A DNA stretch of 64,000 bases from Aliivibrio sifiae (GCF_002954705.1 NZ_MSCO01000004.1:41385-105384), one strand, 5' to 3'. Positions 30,188 to 39,862 are shown, numbered from the stretch's first letter. Made by a program: numbers and translations. Notes: generated by a model not told the origin, from the letters alone.

Positions 30188-31215
30188 TGACAATACACAC
30201 TAAAACGCAGAGAAAACAGAAAGGCGTCGCATTAATCGTCGTCTTATTATTGTTGGCTATTATGGCGACAATTGCGGCTCAAATGTCAGAGCGTTTATTT
30301 ATTCAGTTTCACCGTGCTGAAAACCAAATAAATCATCAGCAAGCTTATTGGTACTCTATTGGTGTTGAAGCGTTAGCAAAAGCTGGAATAGAAGAGGCAT
30401 ACAAAGATGGCGACACCATCAATCTTAGTCAAATGTGGGCAACAGAAGAAACCACTTATCCGCTTGATTATGGTGAAGCACTAGGCAGCGTTAAAGATAA
30501 GCAAGCTTGTTTCAATTTAAATGCATTAAGCAATATAGAACCACAGACTGATCCTTCTCAACGTCCATTTTTGGTCAAAGTTTGGATTAATTTATTGGAG
30601 TCTGTAGAGGTAGATAATTATTTAGCAGAAGTGATTGCAGACTCCAGTTGGGAGTTTATGGATGAAGACGATATTGTCCGTTCAATGACTGGAGTTGAAG
30701 ACAGTACTTACCAATCGTTTAAGCCTGCGTATTTAGCTCCGAACGGCTGGATTGCTGATGTTAGTGAATTGAGAGCGATTAATGGCGTGACTGCAGAAGT
30801 GTTTAATGCCGTCTCTCCTTTTGTATGTGCAATACCAAGTGCGAATTGGTATTTGAATGTGAATACAATGCAACCAGAGCAGGCAAAAATATTAGTGGCG
30901 TTATTTTCACCGAATTTAAGTGATAATGACGCTCAAGAAGTATTAGAGAATCGTCCTTTTGATGGCTGGGCAAGTGTTGATGATTTTTTAGCAGAATCTG
31001 CGATTAGCCAAGTTGATGAAAAAACAAAGAAAGAAGCAAAAGCCTATTTATCCGTAGATAGTCAGTTTTTTGAGTTAGATGCTCAAGTATTAGTAGAAGA
31101 TTCGCGCGTACGTGTGCGTTCTTTATTGCATAGCAGTGATAAAAAAGTGGTGAACGTTATCCGTCGCCAATATGGAGGAATGAATGAGCGAACATCTGAT
31201 AATAAGGCTGAATAG
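30187..31215 (+). CDS. gspK: Minor pseudopilin K (EpsK/GspK)
   Basis: The large tip-capping pseudopilin, 342 residues. The processing site is [19 protein letters not shown]; position 5 after cleavage is V, not E, which is the normal signature of GspK and fits its role at the tip. The globular domain is much bigger than in other pseudopilins and includes a tandem helix-hairpin-like alpha domain ([19 protein letters not shown]). It shares its first base with the gspJ stop and overlaps gspL by 32 bases. Confidence 0.92.
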   Translation: MTIHTKTQRKQKGVALIVVLLLLAIMATIAAQMSERLFIQFHRAENQINHQQAYWYSIGVEALAKAGIEEAYKDGDTINLSQMWATEETTYPLDYGEALGSVKDKQACFNLNALSNIEPQTDPSQRPFLVKVWINLLESVEVDNYLAEVIADSSWEFMDEDDIVRSMTGVEDSTYQSFKPAYLAPNGWIADVSELRAINGVTAEVFNAVSPFVCAIPSANWYLNVNTMQPEQAKILVALFSPNLSDNDAQEVLENRPFDGWASVDDFLAESAISQVDEKTKKEAKAYLSVDSQFFELDAQVLVEDSRVRVRSLLHSSDKKVVNVIRRQYGGMNERTSDNKAE

Positions 31216-32464
31216 TCAGTCGTCAGATCCCATTCAATGGATAGTCTGGTCACCAGAAAATAAAGAAGTGATTGCATCAGGAGAGTTAAGCTCTTCTGAA
31301 ACCTTAGAGTCATTAACTCAATACAGTGCTCAACGCAGTGTATCGGTGCTTTTACCAAGTAGCGATGTTTTATTGCGTGAAGTCTCTATCCCTGAAGGGG
31401 CTGCTCGACAGTTTCCTTCTATGCTACCTTTTATTATTGAAGATGATTTAGCGCAAGATGTAGATGACTTACATATTGTGATTTTGAAAAAAGACAGCAA
31501 GACAGCTCAAGTTGCGGTTGTTGAACATCAAAAAATGGAAAGATGGATATCTCTACTAGCGGATGCTGGAATTCAGACTAAACGATTTATTCCAGATGTA
31601 TTGTCATTACCTTCTCATCAAGATGGTGTCGCTATGGTTGAGTTAAATCAACAATGGTTGTTACGTTATGGTGAATATCAAGGTGCTATCGCTGAACCTG
31701 AATGGCTATCAATGCTGCTGAATGGCTTAGTGAAACATGCCGTTCAAACCGCCGATGGCATTGTTGTTCAAGAAGATAAGGAAGAAGAACAAGAGGAAAG
31801 TGATGAGGTGGATGATGTGCCGTGTTATGCGCTTCATAGTTACTCACCTTGCTTGGTTGAAATTGAAAACACAAAGTATGTTCAAGAAACACCAGAGTTG
31901 GTGATGCAACTGCTTGCAGAGGGTGTTTTAACATCGAGAGTAAATCTACTTAGTGGTAAATACCGTCCTCAATCGTCATGGCGAAAGCATTGGCGAATTT
32001 GGCAAAAAGTGATTTTAGCGTTTGGTTTGGTCATGGTGGCCTTTGTTGCTCAACACGTTTCAGAAGTACAAAAATTGGAACAACATAGTCTTGCATTGCG
32101 TGCTGAAAGCGAACGCATTTTTAGGGATGTGTTCCCAGGAAAACGTAAGATCCCAACCATGAGCTATTTGAAATCCCAAATGAAAAATGAAGAATCACGT
32201 TTACAAGGTGGTTCGGATGGAGATGACTTATTAGCGTGGATGTCAGAGTTGACGCCATATTTAATAAAAGTACCTCAAGTGAAGTTGCAGAGTTTAAAAT
32301 TTGATGGAAAACGCGATGAATTACGCCTACAAGCAAGTGCATCCGATTTCCCATATTTTGAGCAATTAACGTCAGAGTTAAATACCAAGTTTGACGTTGA
32401 GCAAGGTCAATTAAATAAAAATCAAGGCCAAGTGTTTGGTGCGATTATTATTAGGAGAAAATAA
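31184..32464 (+). CDS. gspL: Type II secretion assembly protein L (EpsL/GspL)
   Basis: GspL is an inner-membrane protein whose cytoplasmic actin-like domain holds GspE and whose periplasmic part binds GspM. The 426 residues comprise a cytoplasmic N-terminal domain (to about 265), one helix ([17 protein letters not shown]) and a ferredoxin-like periplasmic tail. A strikingly acidic loop ([15 protein letters not shown], around residues 205-220) sits in the cytoplasmic half and has no obvious structural role. It overlaps gspK by 32 bases and abuts gspM through a shared base. Confidence 0.92.
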   Translation: MSEHLIIRLNSQSSDPIQWIVWSPENKEVIASGELSSSETLESLTQYSAQRSVSVLLPSSDVLLREVSIPEGAARQFPSMLPFIIEDDLAQDVDDLHIVILKKDSKTAQVAVVEHQKMERWISLLADAGIQTKRFIPDVLSLPSHQDGVAMVELNQQWLLRYGEYQGAIAEPEWLSMLLNGLVKHAVQTADGIVVQEDKEEEQEESDEVDDVPCYALHSYSPCLVEIENTKYVQETPELVMQLLAEGVLTSRVNLLSGKYRPQSSWRKHWRIWQKVILAFGLVMVAFVAQHVSEVQKLEQHSLALRAESERIFRDVFPGKRKIPTMSYLKSQMKNEESRLQGGSDGDDLLAWMSELTPYLIKVPQVKLQSLKFDGKRDELRLQASASDFPYFEQLTSELNTKFDVEQGQLNKNQGQVFGAIIIRRK

Positions 32465-32955
32465 TGAAAGCCTTAATGACCTGGTGGCAAAGTATCTCAC
32501 CACGTGAACGTGTTTTGGTTGGTGGTGGCAGTATAGCGTTAGTGATTGCTGCATTGTATTGGGGTGGAATTAAGCCGTTAAATGATCGCGCTGAAATTGC
32601 TCAAAACCGAATCAATAGTGAGAGAAGTTTATTAACGTGGGTACAAAAGAAAGCCGATGCGATTGTGACATTAAGAGGAGGGGCGTCATCAACCTCTCAA
32701 ACGGCAATTCGACCAATGAATCAGGTAATACCAAGCAGTACTCGTCAATTTAAGATTGAATTGATCCGTATGCAACCTCGTGGCGAGCAAATGCAAGTAT
32801 GGGTTAAACCACTTCCATTTAATACGTTGGTAAATTGGTTAGCGTACTTACGAGACTCTCAAGGCATCAATGTTCAGTTTTTAGATTTAAATAAAACCGA
32901 TACGGAAGGTGTGGTGGAAGTGAACCGTCTGCAATTAAGTCGAGAGGCATCATGA
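32464..32955 (+). CDS. gspM: Type II secretion protein M (EpsM/GspM)
   Basis: GspM is a bitopic inner-membrane protein that stabilises GspL. The 163 residues comprise a short cytoplasmic tail, one transmembrane helix (VLVGGGSIALVIAALYWGG, residues 17-35) and a ferredoxin-like periplasmic domain ending in VNRLQLSREAS. It shares a base with gspL and overlaps gspN by 4 bases (ATGA). Length matches Vibrio EpsM. Confidence 0.93.
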   Translation: MKALMTWWQSISPRERVLVGGGSIALVIAALYWGGIKPLNDRAEIAQNRINSERSLLTWVQKKADAIVTLRGGASSTSQTAIRPMNQVIPSSTRQFKIELIRMQPRGEQMQVWVKPLPFNTLVNWLAYLRDSQGINVQFLDLNKTDTEGVVEVNRLQLSREAS

Positions 32956-33713
32956 AATTTAAATTATTGATCGCGACGGTATTTTCTACGTTTTTTACTT
33001 TTAGTGCCTTATTACACATTCCGATTCAGTGGGTAGTAGAGCAAGCACCAAAAGTAAGAGGTTTATCGTTAACAGGATTATCAGGGACACCTTGGAAGGG
33101 ACAAGTGGATTCTCTTTCTTGGCAAAGAGTGAACTATGGCCAAGTTCAATGGCAGATTGACCCATTTGCTATTTTAAAAGGGCATGCGGTATTTTCTGTG
33201 CGCTTTGGGCGTGGTAGTGAATTGGAATTACGTGGTAAAGGTATTGTTGGTTATAGTGTTTCAATGGGAGCTTACGCTGAGAACATGGTGGTTTCTTTTC
33301 CTGTCTCTAATGTGATGAGTCGATTACCAATGGCATTGCCTGTTTCTTTGCAGGGTCAGGCAGAGATCAGTGTTAAGTCTTTTCAACAGGGTCAGCCTTG
33401 GTGTAAGCAGGCAAGTGGAGAAGTGGTTTGGTCTGACGGGAAAATTATTTCGCCGTTGGGTAATATTGACCCTAAAACGGCAATAGCAGAAGTGACTTGT
33501 GTTGATAACAAAGTTACATTGATTAGCAAACAATCATCAGAAGATGTCGCTAGCCAGTTTAATGTGGTATTGAACTCTAACCGTTCTTATCAAGTGAATG
33601 GATGGTTCAAACCTGAGGCAAACTTCCCTTCCAGCTTAAGAAGTCAGCTGAAATGGCTAGGCAAGCCGGATTCAAAAGGGCAATATAAAGTAACTTATTC
33701 AGGACGTTTGTAA
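32952..33713 (+). CDS. gspN: Type II secretion protein N (EpsN/GspN)
   Basis: GspN is an accessory component present only in some type II systems, with an N-terminal membrane helix (LLIATVFSTFFTFSALL) and a periplasmic domain with similarity to AsmA-like beta structure. The 253 residues are in line with Vibrio EpsN. It overlaps gspM by 4 bases and is the last secretion gene. Its presence completes the C-to-N set; gspA, gspB, gspO and gspS are not in the window, and prepilin peptidase is expected to come from the pil locus elsewhere. Confidence 0.88.
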   Translation: MKFKLLIATVFSTFFTFSALLHIPIQWVVEQAPKVRGLSLTGLSGTPWKGQVDSLSWQRVNYGQVQWQIDPFAILKGHAVFSVRFGRGSELELRGKGIVGYSVSMGAYAENMVVSFPVSNVMSRLPMALPVSLQGQAEISVKSFQQGQPWCKQASGEVVWSDGKIISPLGNIDPKTAIAEVTCVDNKVTLISKQSSEDVASQFNVVLNSNRSYQVNGWFKPEANFPSSLRSQLKWLGKPDSKGQYKVTYSGRL

Positions 33714-33722
33714 GGAAATACA

Positions 33723-34274
33723 ATGGCTAAAAAACAATTGCCGACAATTTTAGATAAACGCGTTGAAGCACAATCAAAGTTGTTTTGTATTGAATCGGTA
33801 GATTTACGTTTTTCTAATGGGGTTGAACGAACCTACGAAAGAATGAAACCGAGTGGACGTCATGCCGTGATGATGGTTCCTGTGACCGAGCAGGGTGATC
33901 TATTATTAGTTCGGGAGTATGCCGTGGGTACAGAAAGCTATGAGTTAGGCTTTCCTAAAGGACTCATTGACCCAGGCGAAACACCATCAGAAGCCGCAAA
34001 CCGAGAGTTAAAAGAAGAAATTGGATTTGGTGCTGAAACATTAGCACCATTAAAAGAGTTGGTGTTAGCGCCGTCTTATTTCTCAAGTAAGATGACGTTA
34101 TTTGTCGCTCAAGGTTTATATCCTGAACAACTTGAGGGTGATGAGCCTGAGCCGTTAGATATTGTTCGTTGGCCTTTGGCGCAAGCGTCAGAGCTATTGC
34201 ATCATCTTGATTTTTCAGAAGCGAGAAGCATTAGTGCGTTATTGCTTGCTCAACAATTTTTAGCAAAGGAGTGA
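33723..34274 (+). CDS. nudE: ADP compounds Nudix hydrolase NudE
   Basis: NudE hydrolyses ADP-ribose, NADH and diadenosine polyphosphates. The 183-residue protein carries the canonical Nudix box GLIDPGETPSEAANRELKEE followed by IGFG (GX5EX7REUXEEXGU). It begins 9 bases after gspN and overlaps the cysQ region, so it may be co-transcribed with the secretion operon. The gspN-nudE-cysQ order is a recurrent Vibrio arrangement with no known functional link. Confidence 0.93.
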   Translation: MAKKQLPTILDKRVEAQSKLFCIESVDLRFSNGVERTYERMKPSGRHAVMMVPVTEQGDLLLVREYAVGTESYELGFPKGLIDPGETPSEAANRELKEEIGFGAETLAPLKELVLAPSYFSSKMTLFVAQGLYPEQLEGDEPEPLDIVRWPLAQASELLHHLDFSEARSISALLLAQQFLAKE

Positions 34275-34279
34275 TATTG

Positions 34280-35098
34280 ATGGATTCTACACTTTCTCAC
34301 CTGCTTCCTGAGGTGATCAATATTGCACGAGCGTCTGGCCAGCTTATTCTCGATATTTATGAGAAAGGTGATTTTGAAGAATTTACTAAATCGGATGATA
34401 CTCCGGTGACTAGTGCAGATTTAGCCGCTCATAAATTAATAATGGAAAAGCTATCTCAACTGACGCCAGATATTCCAATCTTGTCAGAAGAAGATGCGGA
34501 TATCGCATTAGAGCAGCGTGCTCAGTGGGATCGTTATTGGTTAGTCGACCCATTAGATGGTACGCAAGAATTTATCGCTCGTAGTGGTGATTTTGCGACG
34601 ATCATTGCGTTAGTGGAAAATAACCGCCCAGTTATGGGTGTTGTTTATGGTCCCGTTTCAGGTGTGACTTATTATGCTTATGAAGGCAAGGGTGCGTGGA
34701 AAATTCCAGATATGGATGAAAGTATCCGTATTAGCACTTTAAAGCATGAAGAAGAAAAGCAGCCAATCGCAATTGCTATCAGTCGTCGTCAAAACATTAA
34801 CAATATTACGCGTTGTATGAGTCCAGAATGGAATTACGATTTAGTTCCTTTAGGTTCTGCGGCATTAAAAGCGTGTCTTGTGGCAGAAGGTGCAGTAGAT
34901 TGCTATTTACGTTTAGGCCCTACGGGTGAGTGGGATACAGCAGCAACACAATGCATTGTTCAAGAAGCGGGGGGACGTATATTATCAACTGAGCTTGAGC
35001 CTCTTTCTTATAACGAAAGAGAGTCTTTAGAGAATCCAAATTTTATCGTATTAGGTGATGAAAATTTACCATGGAATAAAATTCTTACGTGTAAATAA
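34280..35098 (+). CDS. cysQ: 3'(2'),5'-bisphosphate nucleotidase CysQ
   Basis: CysQ dephosphorylates adenosine 3',5'-bisphosphate, the by-product of sulfate assimilation. The 272-residue protein has the inositol-monophosphatase-family metal motifs LSEEDAD, DPLDGTQEF and EWDTAATQ. The ATG at 34280 is favoured because AAAGGAG lies about 8 bases upstream; a GTG at 34271 would overlap nudE by 4 bases and is the alternative. It follows nudE closely and ends the run. Confidence 0.93.
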   Translation: MDSTLSHLLPEVINIARASGQLILDIYEKGDFEEFTKSDDTPVTSADLAAHKLIMEKLSQLTPDIPILSEEDADIALEQRAQWDRYWLVDPLDGTQEFIARSGDFATIIALVENNRPVMGVVYGPVSGVTYYAYEGKGAWKIPDMDESIRISTLKHEEEKQPIAIAISRRQNINNITRCMSPEWNYDLVPLGSAALKACLVAEGAVDCYLRLGPTGEWDTAATQCIVQEAGGRILSTELEPLSYNERESLENPNFIVLGDENLPWNKILTCK

Positions 35099-35215
35099 TC
35101 GATCTAATCTTGATAAATTGATCATTAAGATTGCTATAATTTGAGAACGCTACTCGAAAATATTCCTTTTTCAGAGTACAATCCTTAATCATACTAATTT
35201 AGTCGGGTATTACTT

Positions 35216-35800
35216 GTGTCTTCAATCAATATTACTGAAAGTGCCCAAGAGCATTTTGCAAAACTTCTAGCGCAACAGCCAGAAGGGACAAACATTCGTG
35301 TATTCGTGGTTAATCCAGGTACGCAAAACGCAGAGTGTGGCGTATCTTACTGTCCACCAGAAGCAATCGAAGCAAATGACACTGAGCTGAAATTTGAAAA
35401 ATTATCAGCGTATGTTGATGAGTTAAGCTTACCTTTCCTTGAAGATGCTGACATCGATTATGTTACTGATAAAATGGGTTCTCAATTAACATTGAAAGCG
35501 CCAAACGCAAAAATGCGTAAAGTAAACGATGATGCACCTTTGTTTGAGCGTGTTGAATACGCAATTCAAACTCAAGTTAACCCACAGCTTGCTGGCCATG
35601 GTGGTCATGTTAGCCTGATGGAAATCACTGAAGCAGGCATTGCGATTGTTCAGTTTGGTGGTGGTTGTAATGGTTGTTCAATGGTAGATGTGACTTTAAA
35701 AGAAGGCATCGAAAAAGAACTACTAGTTCAATTTGAAGGTGAGCTGACAGCCGTTAAAGATTTAACCGAGCATGATCGTGGTGAGCACTCTTACTACTAA
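35216..35800 (+). CDS. nfuA: Fe-S biogenesis protein NfuA
   Basis: NfuA carries and delivers [4Fe-4S] clusters to apo-proteins under stress. The 194-residue protein has an N-terminal degenerate A-type domain (with [19 protein letters not shown]) and a C-terminal Nfu domain with CNGC (C151, C154). It aligns end to end with the 191-residue E. coli protein, including the terminal RGEHSYY. The start is a GTG with only a weak GGG upstream. It is separated from cysQ by 117 bases and followed by a strong terminator. Confidence 0.97.
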   Translation: MSSINITESAQEHFAKLLAQQPEGTNIRVFVVNPGTQNAECGVSYCPPEAIEANDTELKFEKLSAYVDELSLPFLEDADIDYVTDKMGSQLTLKAPNAKMRKVNDDAPLFERVEYAIQTQVNPQLAGHGGHVSLMEITEAGIAIVQFGGGCNGCSMVDVTLKEGIEKELLVQFEGELTAVKDLTEHDRGEHSYY

Positions 35801-35823
35801 GAGCCTACTTAAATCAATGCATT

Positions 35824-35852
35824 AAAAAGGTGAGTGTGTACTCACCTTTTTT
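35824..35852. terminator. Terminator between nfuA and recG
   Basis: An 11-bp perfect stem AAAAGGTGAGT/ACTCACCTTTT with a GTGT loop is flanked by A and T runs. It is suitable for both convergent genes. Confidence 0.92.
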
Positions 35853-35882
35853 GTCTCTGCTATTTAGATAATATTCTTTTAC

Positions 35883-37964
35883 TTACGCATTGGCGTAAAT
35901 ATCTCGTTCTCCTAACCAACGTAAAATTATGGCTTTGGCATTACTAGGGTAATTATCGTGTAAGTGACGAGCGATACGTTGCACTTCAGGAATTAAATGT
36001 TGGTCACGCACTAAATCTGCAATTTTAAAATCAGCCAGTCCTGTCTGTTTTGTTCCCAGTAATTCTCCCGGTCCTCGGATTTCTAAATCTCTTTGAGCAA
36101 TTACAAAACCATCGTTACTTTCGCGCAGAACGCTTAAGCGCTTTTGAGCTGTTTTCGATAATGGGGAGTGATATAACAAAACACAATGGCTTGCAACTGA
36201 GCCTCGGCCCACTCGGCCACGTAATTGGTGTAATTGTGCTAAACCTAAACGTTCAGGATTCTCTATGATCATTAAGCTAGAATTTGGTACGTCAACGCCC
36301 ACTTCAATAACCGTAGTAGCCACTAACAAGTGAAGCTTTCCTTCTTTAAATTCTTGCATGATTTGCTGTTTTTCTTTTGATTTCATTCGACCATGAACTA
36401 AACCAATATTCAACTCAGGTAGCTGTAAGCGTAATGCGTCAGCAGTATCTGAAGCCGCTTGTGCTTCAAGAACTTCAGAATCATCGATTAGAGTACAAAC
36501 CCAGTACGCTTGTCGCCCATCGTTCATACAGGCATTTCTGACTTTATTGACGATTTCATCGCGTCTTGTGTCTGGTAAAGCGATGGTTTGAATTGGCGTT
36601 CGTCCTGGTGGAAGTTCATCAATCACGGAAGTTTCTAGGTCAGCATAGGCTGTCATTGCTAAGGTTCTTGGAATAGGGGTTGCAGTCATGATTAATTGAT
36701 GTGGGTAAGCGCCATCTTTCTCGCCTTTCTCTCGTAGCTCTAAGCGTTGATCTACCCCAAAGCGATGTTGTTCATCAATAATGACTAAAGCAAGATGATG
36801 AAACTCAACGTGCTGTTGAAAGAGTGCGTGAGTGCCCACTATCATTTTCGCTTCACCATTGGCAATGCGAGCCAATTCTTTTTCTTTTGCTTTACCTGTC
36901 AGTTTGCCAGCTAACCAGCCAATGGGAATGCCCATGCTTTCAAACCAATTACCAAAGTTTACTGCGTGCTGCTCTGCTAATAATTCTGTGGGTGCCATTA
37001 AGACGACTTGATAGCCATGTTCAATCGCTTGTACGGCTGCTAGTGCGGCAACTAAGGTTTTACCTGAACCAACATCTCCCTGAACCAAGCGCATCATTGG
37101 GTGTGGTTTTGCTAAGTCTTGTTCTATTTCCGCTACAACACGTTGTTGAGCTCCTGTTGGAGTAAAAGGTAATTGAGCTAATAGTTTGTGCTTTAAATCT
37201 GTCACTGTTGCTAATGGTAAGGCATTTTCTTGTTGGCCTTTACTACGAACTGAAAGCATCGAAAGGTTTTGAGCCAATAATTCTTCCATAATTAAACGTT
37301 GTTGTGCAGGGTGTTTTCCTTCATCAAATGCATCAAGGTTAATTGAAGGATCTGGGCGATGAATAATATGCAAAGCTTGGTTGAGTGTAATTTGGTTGTT
37401 GTACAAACCTTGAGGTAATAACTCAGTAACGGCAGCTTTATCTAGTAATTCCAATGCTTGGTCGGTCAAACTACGTAGCGTGTTTTGACGTAAACCATCT
37501 GTGGTTGGATAGACTGGTGTTAACGTGGCTTCTATATCTAAAGATTTAGAAGGGGTGTGGAATTGATATTCGGGATGAACGATCTCTAAGCCATTTCCGC
37601 CACGTTTAATTTCACCATAGGCATGAACCACTTTTCCTTCGCTGAAACTATTTTTCATTCCAGCATTAAAATTAAAAAAGCGTAAGGTAATGGTTCCGTT
37701 GCCGTCGCTTATTTTGACTAACAGCATTTTCCGTTTACCAAATTGCATATCGCAGGACATCACTTTACCTTGAACGGCAGCAAATAAACCAGAATGAACT
37801 CGTGCCATTGGATAAACACGAGTTCTGTCTTCATAACGAAGAGGAAGGTGGAAAAGGAGATCTTGAATAGTGACCAACCCAATTTTTTCGAGCTTCTCTG
37901 CTACTTTGGCTCCAACACCAGAAAGGGAGGTTAATGGAATAGCAGAAAGCATTGCGTTGGTCAT
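35883..37964 (-). CDS. recG: ATP-dependent DNA helicase RecG
   Basis: RecG remodels stalled replication forks and branch-migrates Holliday junctions. The 693-residue protein has an N-terminal wedge domain with OB fold (LFAAVQGKVMSCDMQFGKRKM), the Walker A motif GDVGSGKT, a DEQH box (VIIDEQHRFGVDQR) and the superfamily-2 motif QLRGRVGRG. Length matches E. coli (693). It is transcribed behind yhhM with a 16-base gap, so they may form an operon; neither gene has the usual spoT neighbours here. Confidence 0.96.
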   Translation of the reverse strand: MTNAMLSAIPLTSLSGVGAKVAEKLEKIGLVTIQDLLFHLPLRYEDRTRVYPMARVHSGLFAAVQGKVMSCDMQFGKRKMLLVKISDGNGTITLRFFNFNAGMKNSFSEGKVVHAYGEIKRGGNGLEIVHPEYQFHTPSKSLDIEATLTPVYPTTDGLRQNTLRSLTDQALELLDKAAVTELLPQGLYNNQITLNQALHIIHRPDPSINLDAFDEGKHPAQQRLIMEELLAQNLSMLSVRSKGQQENALPLATVTDLKHKLLAQLPFTPTGAQQRVVAEIEQDLAKPHPMMRLVQGDVGSGKTLVAALAAVQAIEHGYQVVLMAPTELLAEQHAVNFGNWFESMGIPIGWLAGKLTGKAKEKELARIANGEAKMIVGTHALFQQHVEFHHLALVIIDEQHRFGVDQRLELREKGEKDGAYPHQLIMTATPIPRTLAMTAYADLETSVIDELPPGRTPIQTIALPDTRRDEIVNKVRNACMNDGRQAYWVCTLIDDSEVLEAQAASDTADALRLQLPELNIGLVHGRMKSKEKQQIMQEFKEGKLHLLVATTVIEVGVDVPNSSLMIIENPERLGLAQLHQLRGRVGRGSVASHCVLLYHSPLSKTAQKRLSVLRESNDGFVIAQRDLEIRGPGELLGTKQTGLADFKIADLVRDQHLIPEVQRIARHLHDNYPSNAKAIILRWLGERDIYANA

Positions 37965-37980
37965 AGTGAATTTCCTAGAG

Positions 37981-38313
37981 TTAATCTCGCTTTAAAGCAA
38001 AGTGATGAAATTTTCGCCCTTGATAGGTCATTATACCTTTATCTCCAGGATTTAAAGCATGAAAATAATGAACGCCGATTTCAAATTCTCTTTTTGGCCC
38101 GAATTTACCTTTTTGTACGAATATCCAAAACTCTTGGTTTTCTTCTCCGGGTTGTGTATCTGGGATTTCGACTATTTGCTTATCTAGAATCGTTACCTCT
38201 GCTTTCATCTCGGGAGCGTTATCACCCAAAATAAATTTAGTTTGAAAGCGCTGGAATAATATCGCAGCAACCAAAATAAATACGAGCAAAAGAATAATAT
38301 AAGTAACTGGCAT
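37981..38313 (-). CDS. yhhM: YhhM-like DUF2500 membrane protein
   Basis: A 110-residue protein with one N-terminal transmembrane helix (VTYIILLLVFILVAAILF) and a small soluble domain ending in HALNPGDKGIMTYQGRKFHHF, which aligns with E. coli YhhM (YHALTVGDKGTLSYKGTRF). The ATG at 38313 is favoured over upstream ones because AAGGA lies 6 bases before it. The function is unknown. In E. coli it lies near rsmD; here it sits beside recG, so the local order has been rearranged. Confidence 0.83.
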   Translation of the reverse strand: MPVTYIILLLVFILVAAILFQRFQTKFILGDNAPEMKAEVTILDKQIVEIPDTQPGEENQEFWIFVQKGKFGPKREFEIGVHYFHALNPGDKGIMTYQGRKFHHFALKRD

Positions 38314-38652
38314 GATTTTCCTTAAACTTGCGAGTATGTACGTAGTGGGTTGAGAGTGAGGGATAACGCTAAAAAGTCCTCGTCTTTTATTGCTCATCAT
38401 TCTAACTTTTCTTTATCGATAGATAAGGAGTATTTGTTCAGTTTGTGCGGGTTTTCAGATTATTTTATCGATATTGTTTTGAGATCAAAAAAATCAAGTG
38501 TGAACTGGGATCTGGCTCGAATACTATTGACTCATTATCTCCTATCCTTTTATCTAGAAACTTAAAGCAATCTTAAGGATCAGTAAGAGAAATCGATGCG
38601 AGAGTGGTATAAAGTAGAAAAGAGACATTCAGAAAAAGATTAGGAGAGTGAT
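38314..38652. other. Spacer between divergent yhhM and the DUF4145 gene
   Basis: This 339-base spacer must contain promoters for both divergent genes. An open frame across 38350-38565 overlaps the upstream region, but it has no ribosome site or similarity. I can identify no confident promoter or operator. Confidence 0.35.
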
Positions 38653-39018
38653 ATGTCTGATATTGATCTTGTTGTAAAACAAAGTCGAAAAATTGAATCT
38701 TTATTAAAGACACATTATCACGCAGAAGGAAAAGGACTTCATCAACTTATCACCAGTTGTGAGGAGCGTTTACCGCATGGAGTGATCGGGAAATTACGCT
38801 TTATTGCGACTATGAGGAATAAGGTAGTGCATGAAGAAGGGTATAGGTTGGAAGATAAATCGAGCTTCAAAGCAACATGCAATGAAATGAACGATATTTT
38901 AACACCAAGAGCAAGCCGTTTTTTATGGAAACTGGTTGGAGGGATTGTTTTGATTTCAACCTTGATATCTGTTGCTATCTATTTGATTCATTGGGATAAC
39001 ATTGTAAATTTATTTTAG
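38653..39018 (+). CDS. DUF4145/HEPN-like protein with C-terminal membrane anchor
   Basis: A 121-residue protein. The N-terminal two thirds resemble DUF4145-type HEPN helical bundles (LHQLITSCEERLPHGVIGKLRFIATMRNKVVHEEG) and contain RNKVVH (R55 to H60), matching the RX4-6H catalytic motif of HEPN ribonucleases. A single C-terminal helix (about 92-113, LVGGIVLISTLISVAIYLI) would anchor it in the membrane. AGGAG precedes the ATG. DUF4145 proteins are often uncharacterised and the RX4-6H motif can be structural only, so RNase activity is speculative. It stands alone and ends in a strong terminator. Confidence 0.72.
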   Translation: MSDIDLVVKQSRKIESLLKTHYHAEGKGLHQLITSCEERLPHGVIGKLRFIATMRNKVVHEEGYRLEDKSSFKATCNEMNDILTPRASRFLWKLVGGIVLISTLISVAIYLIHWDNIVNLF

Positions 39019-39035
39019 ACTTAAATTTTTAATAT

Positions 39036-39067
39036 AAAAAAACGGACGCAAATGCGTCCGTTTTTTT
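39036..39067. terminator. Terminator between DUF4145 gene and the small ORF
   Basis: A perfect 14-bp stem AAAAAACGGACGCA/TGCGTCCGTTTTTT with a 2-4-base loop has T and A tracts on both sides. It can serve both convergent transcripts. Confidence 0.94.
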
Positions 39068-39090
39068 ATAGAAACTTATTTGAATGTATA

Positions 39091-39171
39091 TTAGTACATC
39101 ATTGGCAGAGTCATTAGTCCAACAACTACTGCGATCATCATAAGTCCTTGTTTTTGCGATGAAGTAATCAT
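39091..39171 (-). CDS. 26-residue hydrophobic small protein
   Basis: The reading frame encodes MITSSQKQGLMMIAVVVGLM followed by TLPMMY, a single predicted transmembrane helix. It is preceded by a textbook AAAGGAG at 39179-39185, 7 bases from the ATG. A plausible sigma-70 promoter lies upstream on the same strand (TTGATC at 39237-39242, 18-base spacer, TATTCT at 39213-39218), and a strong terminator lies about 25 bases past the stop. Promoter, ribosome site, ORF and terminator together support a real gene although it is far below normal gene-calling size. Function is unknown; tiny membrane proteins often modulate larger membrane complexes. Confidence 0.7.
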   Translation of the reverse strand: MITSSQKQGLMMIAVVVGLMTLPMMY

Positions 39172-39862
39172 TACTATGCTCCTTTAATGTCTTCAATCAT
39201 TGCTTGATAAATAGAATAACATCGTTTTTGGTTGTTGATCAAGTGTGTAATGATCAAAAGCTTAAAAAAATAACTTTTCTATGACAAAAGTAGCAGTCTG
39301 CTTGTTGGTTAAGGTGTGTTTTTGTCTGTTGGTATTGTGGTTTATTCTGTATTCTTTGTGTTAAATCAATATAAGCTATTGATTTTAATGTGTTTTTATG
39401 GATTTTTTATGGTTTAATAATTAAGCATATAGTTTGTTGGTGATTTTGCGCTTTAACCTTGCTATAGACTTCGAATTATACTTTTCTGTTTTTCATAAAC
39501 TATATATTTATCTCTTTGTTACTAGTAATTGTATTATTAACTCATATAAGGTCATTTTTTTTATCTAAGTAGTATATTTAGAAGTGAACTTTAATGACTT
39601 TATTTTTATAAAATTAATATTTAAGGTTTTTATCTTATTGTTTTTTAATTTGTTTATTTTGATTATCTTTCTTTATGTTGCTGTTTGATAAAGCAGCAAT
39701 TGTTTAACTACTTGTACTTTTGCTAAGTTGGTACTATTAGAGTGATTAATTAGCTCTTATTCTGAGGCTTATATGAAGTGTTTCAATGAATGAGATTGAT
39801 CATAAAGGGAGGGTAATTCTTTTGTTATGCTATCTACTTCGTTTTTTAAAGAAGAATAAAGT
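39172..39862. other. 690-bp AT-rich intergenic region
   Basis: This is the longest gap among ordinary genes in the window, and it is markedly T-rich on the plus strand. Close to the small ORF it contains the inverted repeat TTGATCA-N9-TGATCAA (39235-39257), which overlaps the predicted -35. A 9-bp stem with a GATA loop lies at 39678-39699. No convincing ORF or terminator was seen. The right end probably carries the yecH promoter near a TATGCT hexamer around 39830. It could harbour a small RNA, decayed coding sequence or a protein-binding AT-rich region. Confidence 0.5.

Noticed and set aside
38350..38565. Plus-strand open frame upstream of the DUF4145 gene
   Set aside because: No ribosome site or recognisable similarity; it overlaps the yhhM 5' region and is probably random.
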